Of a stretch of DNA of 64,000 nt, positions 54,601-63,729 are shown piece after piece. Source of the stretch: DYEP01 sp040755615 (GTDB taxonomy: Bacteria; Bacillota; Sulfobacillia; DUSP01; DYEP01). Every line of letters begins with the position of its first letter. Position 1 is the stretch's first letter. The translations under genes and the position numbers were made by a program. The notes beneath the pieces were generated by a model. It was not told the origin of the DNA, did no database searches, and was given only the letters and a program-made list of their open reading frames with translations. The DNA is taken from positions 1 through 64,000 of the forward strand of contig JBFMAL010000012.1 in the NCBI GenBank assembly GCA_040755615.1. The letters are read 5' to 3'.

Positions 54601-55610
54601 CGTCCCGCCTCCTTCAAGTCAAAAAGCGCTGACGCCGCGTGCAGCCCGACGGAACATGCTCGAATGCAGCGGCCGCAGCCCACACAGAGGTAGTCGCCCT
54701 GCCTCTTTACGCTGTAGTTGAACTTGTGCATGAACCGCTGGCGCACCCGTTCCTTCCGGGTGGGCCGCGGGTTGTGCCCGCCAGCCATCAGCATGAAATC
54801 GGAAAACTGGCAGCTGTCCCACGACCTGTAGCGCTTGCCGCGCACGCCCCTTGGAGCATCAAACACTGAAAAGCAGTGGCAGGTGGGACAAAGGTACGTA
54901 CAGGCGCCGCAGCCCCTGCACCGCGCGGACATCTTCTCCCACACTGGATCGTCGAACATGCTGTCGAGCGCCTCCGCCATGCCCTCTACCGATATCCGCC
55001 CGGCCAGCGGGAGTTCAGCACGCCGCAGTTCTTCCATCACAGAAACGGGTGTACCGCCCTCGGTGAGGTACGCCGAGTGCGAAGAAACGAATCCGGCGCC
55101 CTCCTCAGTCAGCGGCTCGAAATAGAGGGAGGTTCCGTCATCATATACAAATACGTCACTTCCCGCCTTGCTGTCAGGGCCGATCCCAAAGGCTGTGCAG
55201 AAACATGTGTCAAGCGGCGACTTGCATCCAACGGTAACAACGACCGAACGGGCGCGACGATTCTTGTACCGGTCATCAGCATACTCTCCTTCAAGGAACA
55301 CCCTGTCAAGGAGCGTGAATGCTCTCGCGTCGCAGGGGCGCGCGAAAAAGACCAGTACGGGCTTTTGTTCATCGACCCCGGCTGCGAGCGAAAGGCCTGT
55401 CTCAGGCGTCCCCCGGTACGTGAATAGCTCTTCGGTCTGGGGAAGGAACGCGCCCTTACATGAGTTGACCGGGATCAGGTCCGGGTCCACCATGCCTTCA
55501 AACCATCCGAAATTCACTGTTGGGCCCTGCCTGGACGGGCAGAACACCTGCCAGCTGCCCGATGCGTGCTCTAGCAAACTCAAAAGCTTGTGCTTGGGTA
55601 TGTGCAGCAC
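54585..55610 (-). CDS. flxB: FlxB-type iron-sulfur subunit
   Basis: About 341 residues. AGGAGG lies directly against GTG 55619, so GTG 55610 (8-base spacing) is the likelier start. The N-terminal half resembles AsrA/HydB beta-subunit folds (VFFARPCDARAFTLLDRVF). Two ferredoxin-type clusters follow: CRGCGACTYLCPTCHCF and CVGCGRCIRACSVG. Moves electrons between FlxA and the Hdr module. Confidence 0.85.
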   Translation of the reverse strand: MLHIPKHKLLSLLEHASGSWQVFCPSRQGPTVNFGWFEGMVDPDLIPVNSCKGAFLPQTEELFTYRGTPETGLSLAAGVDEQKPVLVFFARPCDARAFTLLDRVFLEGEYADDRYKNRRARSVVVTVGCKSPLDTCFCTAFGIGPDSKAGSDVFVYDDGTSLYFEPLTEEGAGFVSSHSAYLTEGGTPVSVMEELRRAELPLAGRISVEGMAEALDSMFDDPVWEKMSARCRGCGACTYLCPTCHCFSVFDAPRGVRGKRYRSWDSCQFSDFMLMAGGHNPRPTRKERVRQRFMHKFNYSVKRQGDYLCVGCGRCIRACSVGLHAASALFDLKEAGRCKGC

Positions 55611-55622
55611 CGCGTCCACCTC

Positions 55623-56567
55623 CTAACAGAACTCCTCGGGGTCATCCGGCAGGAAGGTACCCAGGACTTCCACGTCCCTGGGTATCCTTGCGTCATCCAC
55701 CCCGAAGAGCGTCTCGATATCCCTGGTGAACTTGCGGTTCAGCTTCATAAGAGGTAGTCCCACAGGGCAGGCGCGCTCGCACTCGCCGCAGCCTACGCAG
55801 CGCCCTGCTACGTGATACGCACGGGTAAAATGGAACATGAACTGCTCGGGCAAGGTGACCGCAGGCGAAAGCCATTCCGGCTCAGCCAGATCCAGCGAGC
55901 ATTTCCTGCAGCTGCATGCGGGACAGGCGTTCCTGCATGCAAAACACCTTATACACTTTGCGAATTCCTTCTCCCACATGGCGTATCGCTCATCCGGCGT
56001 CATATGCTCGACTTTGTCGATTCCGGAGTAATCCACCGGCGCCGGCAGTTTTTCTTTTTCGCCCTCGAGCACGACATCGGCATCGGGAGACGCCGACCCT
56101 GACACACACGACAGGCAGCGGTCAAGCAGCACCGACGCCCACGGAAGCTCCGTGCGGCCCAGAGCAGTGTGAACCAAGAGCGCGTCGCCTGCGTTCTCGA
56201 GCGCAGTGATCTGGTATGGGCTCACTGGGATTTTCGCTGTATCCACCACACCGGGACAGCTCACAGATACGATATACAGGTCTTCCCGCTTTACCCTCCT
56301 GTCGCGGATGAGCCGGGACACGCCCAACGCATCACACTGTCTGACGACGATACCGGCGGGTTTGGGCGCATCCAGGAGATACTTTGCCAAAAGCGGAGCG
56401 TCCGAAAGACCGAGCTGAACCCGGTCGGCTTCGCTCCCTGAGTGCAGTATGGCGGGTATGGAGGCAAACGGGTAAAAGCCTTTTTCCAAGCAAACGAACG
56501 AGCGGACCCTGCCCTGGGAGAAGGCTGAAGCCACAGCTTCTCTGAGTTGTTCCCTCAAGTCGTTCAT
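55623..56567 (-). CDS. flxC: FlxC-type iron-sulfur subunit
   Basis: 314 residues; ATG overlaps the flxD stop. The N-terminal half contains IVVRQCDALGVSRLIRDRR, a nucleotide- or flavin-site-like segment also seen in FdhB/FrhB-type proteins. Cys clusters CIRCFACRNACPACSCRKC and CVGCGECERACPVG should bind two or more 4Fe-4S centres. Homologous in layout to FlxB, suggesting ancient duplication. Confidence 0.82.
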   Translation of the reverse strand: MNDLREQLREAVASAFSQGRVRSFVCLEKGFYPFASIPAILHSGSEADRVQLGLSDAPLLAKYLLDAPKPAGIVVRQCDALGVSRLIRDRRVKREDLYIVSVSCPGVVDTAKIPVSPYQITALENAGDALLVHTALGRTELPWASVLLDRCLSCVSGSASPDADVVLEGEKEKLPAPVDYSGIDKVEHMTPDERYAMWEKEFAKCIRCFACRNACPACSCRKCSLDLAEPEWLSPAVTLPEQFMFHFTRAYHVAGRCVGCGECERACPVGLPLMKLNRKFTRDIETLFGVDDARIPRDVEVLGTFLPDDPEEFC

Positions 56568-56986
56568 AGTATCTCCCTCATCTTTCTGTTGGGTCCCATT
56601 GCCCGGATCCTGTCTGTCATGTTCCTTATTACTTCCTGAAACTTCTGCCCTTCTGAGGCGCTGATCCAGTGGATCTCAAGCCGTGCCGGGTCCATCCCCA
56701 GATACTCCATGAACCTACGTGCGACCTGAAACCTTCTTCGCGCGTACATGTTTCCGGTGGAGTAGTGACAGTCGCCGGGGTGGCAGCCCGCCACCAACAC
56801 CCCATCGGCACCACGCTGGAACGCCCTGATCACAAAGACGGGGTTTATCCGTCCCGAACACGGAACGCGGATGATCCTGACGCTGGCAGGATAGCTCATC
56901 CTGCTAGTTCCAGCGAGGTCTGCTCCGGCATAGCTGCACCAGTTGCACGTAAAGCCTACGATTTTCGGCTGCCAGTCTAAAGACAT
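56564..56986 (-). CDS. flxD: FlxD/MvhD-type 2Fe-2S subunit
   Basis: 140 residues; ATG 56986 after GGAGGTGG, overlapping the hdrA stop by 10 bases. FTCNWCSYAGADLAGTSR, RVPCSGR and GCHPGDCHYSTGN are the five-Cys MvhD motifs that bind one 2Fe-2S centre. In methanogens MvhD bridges hydrogenase and HdrA; here it bridges the Flx subunits and HdrA. Confidence 0.93.
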   Translation of the reverse strand: MSLDWQPKIVGFTCNWCSYAGADLAGTSRMSYPASVRIIRVPCSGRINPVFVIRAFQRGADGVLVAGCHPGDCHYSTGNMYARRRFQVARRFMEYLGMDPARLEIHWISASEGQKFQEVIRNMTDRIRAMGPNRKMREIL

Positions 56987-58953
56987 AACGCTTCCACCTC
57001 CGCCAGGATCTGTTCGTTGGTGAACCCAAGGAGGTTCATGGCGCCATCCCTGCATGCAACCGTGCAGGCACCACAGCCCTGACACAACCCTGTATTAACC
57101 GACGCCACACTGCGGGTGACGGTTTCTTTCCCCGCGCGTTCCGTGATGATTTTTTCTTCAATGGCCTTGTATGGACATACGTTCATACACCAAAGGCACC
57201 CCGAGCAGAGCGATTCATCTACTGAGGCCACGTTGGGGTTCGTGGTCAGCTCCGACTTCGCAAAAAGGGATATCACCTTGACCGCCGCGGCGCTGGCCTG
57301 CGCCACTGTCTCAGGTATGTCCTTGGGCCCCTGGCACGTACCTGCCAGGAATACCCCCGCAGTGTTGGTCTCGACCGGCCGCAGCTTCGGGTGCGCTTCA
57401 CTGAAGAAGCCGTACTGGTTATATGAAATGCCCAGTTTCCTAGCCATCTCGGGTGCGTCGATCTGGGGCACCATGGCGGCGGCCAGCACGACCAGGTCCG
57501 CCTCCACCTCTACCCTCTGGCCGAGCAGCGTATCCTCGCCCTGCACGATCAGCTTGCCGTCCAGTGGGTAAATCCGGGATACCCTGCCGCGCACGTACCT
57601 TGTGCCAATTTCCTGGGAACGCTGGTAGAATTCCTCATAGTCTTTACCTCCGGCCCGAACGTCCATGTAGAACACGTATGCGCTGGCGCCGGGGATCTTC
57701 TCCTTGAGCAGGATGGCGTGCTTGGCCGTGTACATGCAGCACGCCTTGGAGCAGTAGGGATAGCCCTTGTTTTCATCCCGGGATCCAACACATTTTATAA
57801 ACACCACGGTCCTGGGTATCCTGCCGTCAGACGGCCGCCGGATTTTCCCGTCAGTCGGACCGGTGGAACTGATGAGCCGCTCGAGTTCAAGCCCTGTGAT
57901 CACGTCAGGGTACCTGCCGTAGCCGTATTCGCCGTACGCTTCCACTGAGAACTGTGTGGCGCCTGTGGCGGCTACCACGGCCCCGAACTTCTCGTTTAAC
58001 ACCTGATCCTCCTGGCTGAAGTCGACCGCGCCAGAGGGGCACACCTTCTGGCAGATCCCGCACTTGCCTTCGGTAAAATGCCTGCAGATCTCCCTGTCGA
58101 TGGTCGGCTTGTTGGGAACGGCCTGAGGGAAAGGCATGTATATGGCTTTCCGGGTACCAAGGCCCATGTTGAACTCGGAATCCCGGCTGGTGGGGCATTT
58201 TGAGATACAGATGCCGCATGCCGTACACCGGGCTTCATCTATGGACCTCGCGCGCTTACGCAAGCGCACTTGAAAATTGCCCACGTAACCGCTGATATCC
58301 TCCACCTCGGAGCACGTCAATATGCGAATGCCCGGGTGCGACGCCGCATCCACCATCTTGGGAGTAAGGATACAGGAAGAACAGTCAAGCGTGGGAAAGG
58401 TCTTGTCCAGCTGCGCCATGCGGCCTCCGATGGTAGGTTCCCGCTCGACGATGGTCACCTCATAACCGGCTTCCGCTATATCAAGTGCTGCCTGTATCCC
58501 CGCAATGCCTCCTCCTATCACAAGCGCCCTTTTCTCCACCGGTATGGTAGAAGGAAAAAGCGGAACACTTCTTTTCACCTTGGCAACAGCGCGGCGCACG
58601 ATGTCAACCGCCTTGGGCGTGGCCACAGACATATCGCTGTGTACCCAGGAACAGTGCTCCCTGATATTCGCCATCTCCACGAGGTATTGGTTCAATCCCG
58701 CCGACGCCGCACATTTCCTGAACGTCATCTCGTGCATCCGCGGTGAACAGGCGGCCACCACCACCCGGTCCAGGCGATGCTCCTTTATCGCCTTTCTGAT
58801 AGAGTCCTGACCCGGGTCAGAGCACGTGTACTTGTTCTGCTCCACGTGCACCACGCCCGGCATCTTCGCTGATTCCTCCGCTACTTTGCCCACGTCCACA
58901 GTTCCGGCGATGTTCGAGCCGCACCAGCAGACGAATACACCAATGCGTATCAC
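56977..58953 (-). CDS. hdrA: Heterodisulfide reductase-like subunit A (flavin bifurcation site)
   Basis: 658 residues, GTG start. N-terminal Cys motif VCWCGSNIAGTVDV, FAD fold LVIGGGIAGIQAALDIAEAG near 145, the HdrA cluster region GRMAQLDKTFPTLDCSSC, ferredoxin inserts CTACGICISKCP and CGICQKVCPSGA, and two C-terminal 4Fe-4S sites CSGCLWCMNVCPYKA and CQGCGACTVACRDGA. All Cys are present; no Sec replacement is seen. Its FAD is where electrons bifurcate between ferredoxin and a high-potential acceptor. Confidence 0.95.
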   Translation of the reverse strand: MIRIGVFVCWCGSNIAGTVDVGKVAEESAKMPGVVHVEQNKYTCSDPGQDSIRKAIKEHRLDRVVVAACSPRMHEMTFRKCAASAGLNQYLVEMANIREHCSWVHSDMSVATPKAVDIVRRAVAKVKRSVPLFPSTIPVEKRALVIGGGIAGIQAALDIAEAGYEVTIVEREPTIGGRMAQLDKTFPTLDCSSCILTPKMVDAASHPGIRILTCSEVEDISGYVGNFQVRLRKRARSIDEARCTACGICISKCPTSRDSEFNMGLGTRKAIYMPFPQAVPNKPTIDREICRHFTEGKCGICQKVCPSGAVDFSQEDQVLNEKFGAVVAATGATQFSVEAYGEYGYGRYPDVITGLELERLISSTGPTDGKIRRPSDGRIPRTVVFIKCVGSRDENKGYPYCSKACCMYTAKHAILLKEKIPGASAYVFYMDVRAGGKDYEEFYQRSQEIGTRYVRGRVSRIYPLDGKLIVQGEDTLLGQRVEVEADLVVLAAAMVPQIDAPEMARKLGISYNQYGFFSEAHPKLRPVETNTAGVFLAGTCQGPKDIPETVAQASAAAVKVISLFAKSELTTNPNVASVDESLCSGCLWCMNVCPYKAIEEKIITERAGKETVTRSVASVNTGLCQGCGACTVACRDGAMNLLGFTNEQILAEVEALCL

Positions 58954-58965
58954 ATGTATCGCCCC

Positions 58966-59811
58966 CTATGCCAGCTGCTTTGCCCTGAGGAGGCCCATGG
59001 CATTGACCATATGCGTGGTCAGGCCAAGCCGCTTCGGCTCAAGACCGAAGGCCAGCCCCAGGAGCTCGGTAACGTAGTACACTGGCAACTTTGTTCGCCC
59101 GCGCTGCCTCATGTCCAGGTTCGCCTGGCACATGGGACAGGCTGTGACGATGCACTCGGCGCCGTGACGAGCCGCCATGTCCACGATAAAGGTGGCGAGC
59201 GAAACCACCAGCTTCGTATCGGACAGGGATAGGCTTGCGCCGCAGCACTCGGTGCGATGGGGCCAATCAACCGCCCTTGCCCCCGTGGTCTCCACCAGTC
59301 TCTCCATCTTGCCCGGGTTCTCCGGGTCATCGAAGTCGGCGTACTCCGGGGGTCTGAGCAGAAGACAACCGTAGTAGCAGGCCACTTTCAGCTCTTTGAG
59401 CTTCTTTGTGACCTTTTCCCCCACGGCTTCGGGGCCGTACTGGTAAAGCACGTCAAGAATTGAAAGCGGCTCGTAGCGGCCCTTGTACTCACTGCCAAGG
59501 GCAGTCAGTACCTTCCTTGCGAGACCAGGATCGCTACGGAGCGCATGGTGAGCCCCGCGCAGCCTGCTGTAACATGCAGTGCAGGGCGTCATCAGAGGCA
59601 GGTTCATTTGTTCTGCAAGGATGAGATTTCTCGCAGGAAGAGACACGGCCAGCGTGTGGTCGACACTGTGGGCCGAGGACGCGCCGCAGCAGCTCCAGTC
59701 CGGGAGTTCCCGGTACTCGATGCCGAGGAAGTCAAGGCAGGCCCGGGAAGACATGTCATACTCCTTCGCGGTGCCGTGTAAGCTGCAACCCGGGTAGTAG
59801 GCGTAGCCCAC
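58966..59811 (-). CDS. hdrB: Heterodisulfide reductase-like subunit B
   Basis: 281 residues, GTG start after AGGGAAGAGAA. Two CCG domains: YYPGCSLHG (Cys 9) with WSCCGASS and CTACYS, then CYYGCLLLRP with ECCGASLS and CPMCQANLD. Each would bind the non-cubane 4Fe-4S cluster that reduces a disulfide. It overlaps hdrC by 56 bases. The physiological disulfide (possibly DsrC-like or other thiol) is unknown. Confidence 0.94.
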   Translation of the reverse strand: MGYAYYPGCSLHGTAKEYDMSSRACLDFLGIEYRELPDWSCCGASSAHSVDHTLAVSLPARNLILAEQMNLPLMTPCTACYSRLRGAHHALRSDPGLARKVLTALGSEYKGRYEPLSILDVLYQYGPEAVGEKVTKKLKELKVACYYGCLLLRPPEYADFDDPENPGKMERLVETTGARAVDWPHRTECCGASLSLSDTKLVVSLATFIVDMAARHGAECIVTACPMCQANLDMRQRGRTKLPVYYVTELLGLAFGLEPKRLGLTTHMVNAMGLLRAKQLA

Positions 59812-60370
59812 TTCTCTTCCCTCCTTTCTCGTGCCGGAACAGAGAGCGCAGTTGCCTCACTCCGGCGATGCCCCGTGGTGGCTTCAGTTTGCCCTGCATG
59901 AACATGCGGAGCCCGAGGTCCAGGTCCTGAAACAGGTTCATGGAAGCGAGCTTGTACCTTACCACCAACTCGAACTCATTGATCCTGCCATACCTCTTGA
60001 TCAGGGAAAGGAATACCTTGTGAAACGCCTGGGCGCGTCTTGACGTCCGGACGTTTCTTGCGAGAGCGATGACCCTGAGCGCAGACATGACCCCGGCGAT
60101 GTCCACTCCGCGCGGACACCGGGTGGTGCACGTGAAGCAGCCTGCGCATCGCCAGATGGTGGGGCTGTTCAGGGCCCTGTCGGAAAGCCCGAGTTGTACC
60201 ATGCGGATCACCTGGTGCGGCTGTTCCTCCATGGCAAAGGACACGGGGCAGCCAGCCGAACACTTCCCGCACTGGTAACAGCTCAGGACTTTCTTCCCCC
60301 CTTCGGCCTCAACCGCCTGTGCAAATGGAAGCCATTCGCCCTCATGACGGGACAGGTTGAGATAGTTCAT
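59756..60370 (-). CDS. hdrC: Heterodisulfide reductase-like subunit C
   Basis: 204 residues from ATG 60370 (AAGAGG upstream), giving MNYLNLSRHEGEW. Two 4Fe-4S motifs, CYQCGKCSAGCPVS and CAGCFTCTTRCPRG, link HdrA and HdrB. The basic C-terminal tail after EKGGKRSG is read in the overlap with hdrB and may be non-essential. First gene of hdrC-hdrB-hdrA-flxD-flxC-flxB-flxA. Confidence 0.92.
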   Translation of the reverse strand: MNYLNLSRHEGEWLPFAQAVEAEGGKKVLSCYQCGKCSAGCPVSFAMEEQPHQVIRMVQLGLSDRALNSPTIWRCAGCFTCTTRCPRGVDIAGVMSALRVIALARNVRTSRRAQAFHKVFLSLIKRYGRINEFELVVRYKLASMNLFQDLDLGLRMFMQGKLKPPRGIAGVRQLRSLFRHEKGGKRSGLRLLPGLQLTRHREGV

Positions 60371-60573
60371 GCGCCTCTTTCCCTTCGTCTTGAGGATTTT
60401 TAACAGACACAATTCCACATACTCGACTTATCTTCCTTCAAATCCCACAAAATTACTGGAGATTTGTCGCCTGAACCAGAGCCTTATACTGGCAATAATG
60501 GATTTCGTGGAGGGTTTCGTTGTTTGCAGGAGAAACACTAAAGTTAGTTTTTTAAGACTGGAGGTCGCCTGGG

Positions 60574-61119
60574 TTGAAACGGTTGCTGCTACTATTCCGC
60601 GTGTTCTTCGTAATCGGGGCCTTCACCTTTGGAGGGGGATACGCCATGGTCCCCCTTATGCGGAGAGAGCTGGTAGAAAGATACAGTCTCATAAAAGATG
60701 AGGAGTTTCTTGATATTTTCGCGCTCGTTCAGGGCGCTCCGGGACCCATAGCGGTGAACGTCTCGCTTTATACGGGTTTTCACATAGCAGGTCTCAAAGG
60801 TGCGATGGTATCCGTTCTTGGCACCGTGCTCCCGTCGTTTTTGATCATCCTCGCGCTGGTCGCTCTGGGAGCGCGTTACCTTGAACTACCTGCAGTCGTC
60901 GCCGCATTTCGTGCGATTCGGCCTGCAGTGGTGGCGCTGATCGTCGCCTCCGGCATATCCGTCGCGCGGCGCGTGATCAATGATGCGCGAGGTTTGATCC
61001 TGGCACTGGCCGCCTTCCTGGCAGTGGCCTTCGGGGTTCACCCCGCGCTCGCGGTAGCCGGCGGTGCCCTGGTCGGTGTGGTGCTTGAAAGGAGGGGCGG
61101 GTCTCGTGGAACTGCTTGA
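60574..61119 (+). CDS. chrA: Chromate transporter half, ChrA family (first)
   Basis: 181 residues, TTG start after GGAGG. About six helices; IGAFTFGGGYAMVPLM at the N terminus and LVQGAPGPIAVNVSLYTGFH are ChrA/CHR motifs. Half-size CHR proteins act as heterodimers; the second half overlaps it by 14 bases. Substrate is chromate or another oxyanion. Divergent from hdrC. Confidence 0.92.
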   Translation: MKRLLLLFRVFFVIGAFTFGGGYAMVPLMRRELVERYSLIKDEEFLDIFALVQGAPGPIAVNVSLYTGFHIAGLKGAMVSVLGTVLPSFLIILALVALGARYLELPAVVAAFRAIRPAVVALIVASGISVARRVINDARGLILALAAFLAVAFGVHPALAVAGGALVGVVLERRGGSRGTA

Positions 61120-61624
61120 ACTGACCGCCACCTTTTTCAGAATAGGGTTGTTCAGCTTCGGCGGTGGGTACGCCATGATTCCCCTGATAGAAGTGGAAAC
61201 GGTGTTAAGACACCAGTGGCTTGAGAGGGTGCAGTTTGTGGATATCATCGCCATAGCGGAGATGACGCCCGGTCCCATCGCAGTCAATTCCGCCACTTTT
61301 GTAGGTTACAAGGTAGCAGGTGTGGCGGGTTCTGCCGCTGCTACCTTAGGCGTGATCCTGCCCTCCATCATCATAGTCCTGCTGCTGGCGACGCTGTTTG
61401 AGAAGAGGCGGCATCACGCGTACGTAGCCGCCGTGCTGAGGGGAGTGAAGCCTGTGGTGGTGTCCCTGATTTTTCTTGCCGGGGTCAGCGTGTTCAAAAA
61501 GTCGATCACGGACCTGCCCACCGCTGCCGTGGGCGTCCTGGCGTTCGTGGTGACCACAAAGACCAGGATAAACCCTATCCTGATCCTGGTTGGCGCAGGC
61601 GTGCTGGGGGCGCTCTTCTTCTGA
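61106..61624 (+). CDS. chrA: Chromate transporter half, ChrA family (second)
   Basis: 172 residues. GTG 61106 is chosen after AAAGGAGGGG. IGLFSFGGGYAMIPLIEVE and AEMTPGPIAVNSATFVGYK repeat the CHR motifs. It differs enough from its partner to act as the inverted half of a pair. The C terminus is hydrophobic and converges on degV, 12 bases away. Confidence 0.92.
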   Translation: MELLELTATFFRIGLFSFGGGYAMIPLIEVETVLRHQWLERVQFVDIIAIAEMTPGPIAVNSATFVGYKVAGVAGSAAATLGVILPSIIIVLLLATLFEKRRHHAYVAAVLRGVKPVVVSLIFLAGVSVFKKSITDLPTAAVGVLAFVVTTKTRINPILILVGAGVLGALFF

Positions 61625-61636
61625 CACTGTTTTTCA

Positions 61637-62500
61637 TCAGCCTTCCTTCAGCAGGCATAACGCGACCGCGCCGGGGCCGAGACCCGCTGTTACTGAGGCC
61701 GCAGCGTGCAGGATCATCTCTTCGTGAACACAGAAGTTGTCGCGCACGGCCCCCATAACGGTTCGCGCATCTCCCTCCGCAGCAACGTGCACAACAGCAG
61801 CGCGCACCGCCGCGCCTTTGCCTATTTTATCCACCGCCGCTTTTACCAACATTTCAAGGCCTCGTTTGCGGCCGCGTACGAGGCGGTACGGCGCCAGCAC
61901 GCCTCGGCGAGCTGTGACAATGGGGTTTAGCGAAAGGTTGGCTCCGAGCCAGGCCTGCGCCTTGCCGAGGCGGCCCGCACGGTGCAAGAACGTAAGGTCG
62001 GGAATGAGCACGAAGATGGCCGTTCGGTCGATGGCGCTCCGCACCAATCGGATGATGGAATCCCTGTCTGCCCCCGCAGCAGCCGCCCTGGCAGCCTCCA
62101 ACGCTACCCAGCCCGTTGCCATGGATCCCGTCCCGCTGTCAACAACCAAGATGTCAATCTCGCTGCACCCGGCGGCAGCCAGTGTGGCCGCGTTATATGT
62201 TCCCGACAGCTGCGCTGTGACGTGGATAGATACGACGGAGAGACGGGGGCACGAGGGGTCCGCAAACTCCCGGACCCTGCGGTAGGCCTTCATAAAGTCT
62301 CCGGGAGCGGGCTGGGAAAACTGGGGATACTCTCCCCGGGCGAGAAGCTCAAGCACCTGCTCAGGACTGATGTCGATGCCGTCGCGGAATGTCCGTCCCC
62401 GCACTATGATGTATATAGGGATCACGACTAAAGACAGGCCCGATACCAGGTGGGAAGGCAGGTTACAGGTGCTGTCGGTCACAATCATCACATAGCGCAC
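61637..62500 (-). CDS. DegV-family fatty-acid-binding protein
   Basis: 287 residues, GTG start after GGAGGTG. The typical opening VMIVTDSTCNLPSHLV, F-RDGIDIS, SQPAPGDFM, VHVTAQLSGTYNAA-type loop, D-SGTGSMATG and the C-terminal LGPGAVAL define DegV. Such proteins bind acyl chains for fatty-acid kinase FakA; no fakA is adjacent. Two hairpins lie in its leader. Confidence 0.93.
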   Translation of the reverse strand: MRYVMIVTDSTCNLPSHLVSGLSLVVIPIYIIVRGRTFRDGIDISPEQVLELLARGEYPQFSQPAPGDFMKAYRRVREFADPSCPRLSVVSIHVTAQLSGTYNAATLAAAGCSEIDILVVDSGTGSMATGWVALEAARAAAAGADRDSIIRLVRSAIDRTAIFVLIPDLTFLHRAGRLGKAQAWLGANLSLNPIVTARRGVLAPYRLVRGRKRGLEMLVKAAVDKIGKGAAVRAAVVHVAAEGDARTVMGAVRDNFCVHEEMILHAAASVTAGLGPGAVALCLLKEG

Positions 62501-62830
62501 GGCAGTAACACCTCCGCGAGCTACCCGTATGGCGATCTTCGGATATCGCCATTACAGTCTACGCGGCGTACGCTGTGGAGCAGTACCGAAGACGGTGACA
62601 TTCATTACCTTGAATATAGGCCCGCAGTATTATGCGGGCCTCAAGTTCTTCGTGCAAGAGCGTATCAATCAATTCCGCCGTTCCAGCACGCTCCTGCTTC
62701 CTGATTTCCACTTGTAGATAACTGTCATTTCTCCAAACATATCTCAATCCGGGTCATGTAACAGGAACGACGGGAAAAACCGGCAAAAGTACTGCATAAT
62801 CATAATAAGGAAAGGCTTATGCCCGCTGCC
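62501..62830. other. Intergenic with two inverted repeats
   Basis: No convincing gene. ATGGCGAT (62529-62536) pairs with ATCGCCAT (62545-62552), and AGGCCCGCA (62618-62626) pairs with TGCGGGCCT (62633-62641). Neither is followed by a T tract on either strand. They lie upstream of degV on the minus strand and may structure its leader. Short open frames on both strands here overlap one another and carry no motif. Confidence 0.55.
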
Positions 62831-63241
62831 CTAATCAGTAATGGTTTTTTCCGCGGCCTTTAGGACAGTTTCCAGATCCTTGTACGCCCTTTCTCCATCT
62901 TTGCGGGTGTATTCAAGAGTCGGGATAAAGTCCACGTCACCATAAAAGGAAAACTCGCGTTCTTTTCTCAGCCACTTGGAAATTGAAATAAGCTCATTTA
63001 CGCTGTCCGCTACTTCATCGGGTAGCTTGTGGCTGTATTCCGCCAGAAGATAGCCAACATCATGTTGTTTTGGAGGTTCAACCCCGATGTGCCTCAACAT
63101 ACCTTTTAACGCCAGTTCAACGGCTTCCTGAGCCTCACGGACAACATCGGAATATGCTTCCTCCTGCATAAGCAGAGACAATACTTTTAACCGGACTCTT
63201 GCCTTTTCAAGGTAACTTCTTGCTAGGGTGACATTATTCAT
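62831..63241 (-). CDS. HEPN-domain protein
   Basis: 136 residues; ATG overlaps the nucleotidyltransferase stop. All-helical HEPN fold: ARSYLEKARVRLKVL and YSDVVREAQEAVELALKGML, then VEPPKQHDVGYLLAEY. It lacks the clear Rx4-6H RNase motif of DUF86-type toxins, so it is closer to the general HEPN family. Paired with the nucleotidyltransferase, it forms a HEPN/MNT module of toxin-antitoxin or accessory type. Confidence 0.9.
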   Translation of the reverse strand: MNNVTLARSYLEKARVRLKVLSLLMQEEAYSDVVREAQEAVELALKGMLRHIGVEPPKQHDVGYLLAEYSHKLPDEVADSVNELISISKWLRKEREFSFYGDVDFIPTLEYTRKDGERAYKDLETVLKAAEKTITD

Positions 63242-63729
63242 ATATCAAACACCTCTCCCTGCCGGTAATCGGGCTTTAGCAACCAATGCCACCGTCCCCG
63301 GATGAAGATTTTTCTTGCACCGAGTTTCTTCAGGCGTGCTGAAAAGTCTTTCAGGTATCCGTAAAAAAAGTCATCTTTATCATAGAGTAATACAGCATCG
63401 TTAATCATATCCAGAAAAAGCAGACTGCCAACCAGTACTTCTTCAGGGGTTTTTATCACTGGAGAAAGTGTGGTGTGAATCCCCTTTTCTTTTAAAGAGC
63501 TGAATACCGGACTCATTCTTTCTTCCACTGCTGAAAACTGATCAATCCGTCTTACCCGGCCAGGGGGAAGGTTGCGGGCTACGACAAGAACATCAATATC
63601 AGATTCAAAAGAAGGTGTGCCACGACCTACTGAGCCAAAAACAGCCAGTGTAATAAGGTCCTCACCGTACACACTCTCACAAGCCTTACGTAGTTGTATT
63701 GTGGCGAACTGAAATGACTCCAGAAGCAT
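63238..63729 (-). CDS. MNT-type nucleotidyltransferase
   Basis: 163 residues. Pol-beta superfamily minimal nucleotidyltransferase: VFGSVGRGTPSFESDIDVLV holds the Gly-Ser pair (32-33) and catalytic Asp 44 and Asp 46. The C-terminal half (LDMINDAVLLYDKDDFF; PDYRQGEVFDI) is longer than in the smallest antitoxins. In studied pairs the MNT partner AMP-modifies the HEPN partner; the same is inferred here. Confidence 0.92.
   Translation of the reverse strand: MLLESFQFATIQLRKACESVYGEDLITLAVFGSVGRGTPSFESDIDVLVVARNLPPGRVRRIDQFSAVEERMSPVFSSLKEKGIHTTLSPVIKTPEEVLVGSLLFLDMINDAVLLYDKDDFFYGYLKDFSARLKKLGARKIFIRGRWHWLLKPDYRQGEVFDI

Noticed and set aside
60371..60573. Possible Rex operator upstream of hdrC
   Set aside because: TTGTGGGATTTGAAGG-like sequence is present, but symmetry to the Rex consensus (TTGTGAAA...TTTCACAA) is too poor to claim.
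62559..62747. Minus-strand 62-codon frame in the degV leader
   Set aside because: No ribosome site and it runs through an inverted repeat; the opposite strand is equally open.
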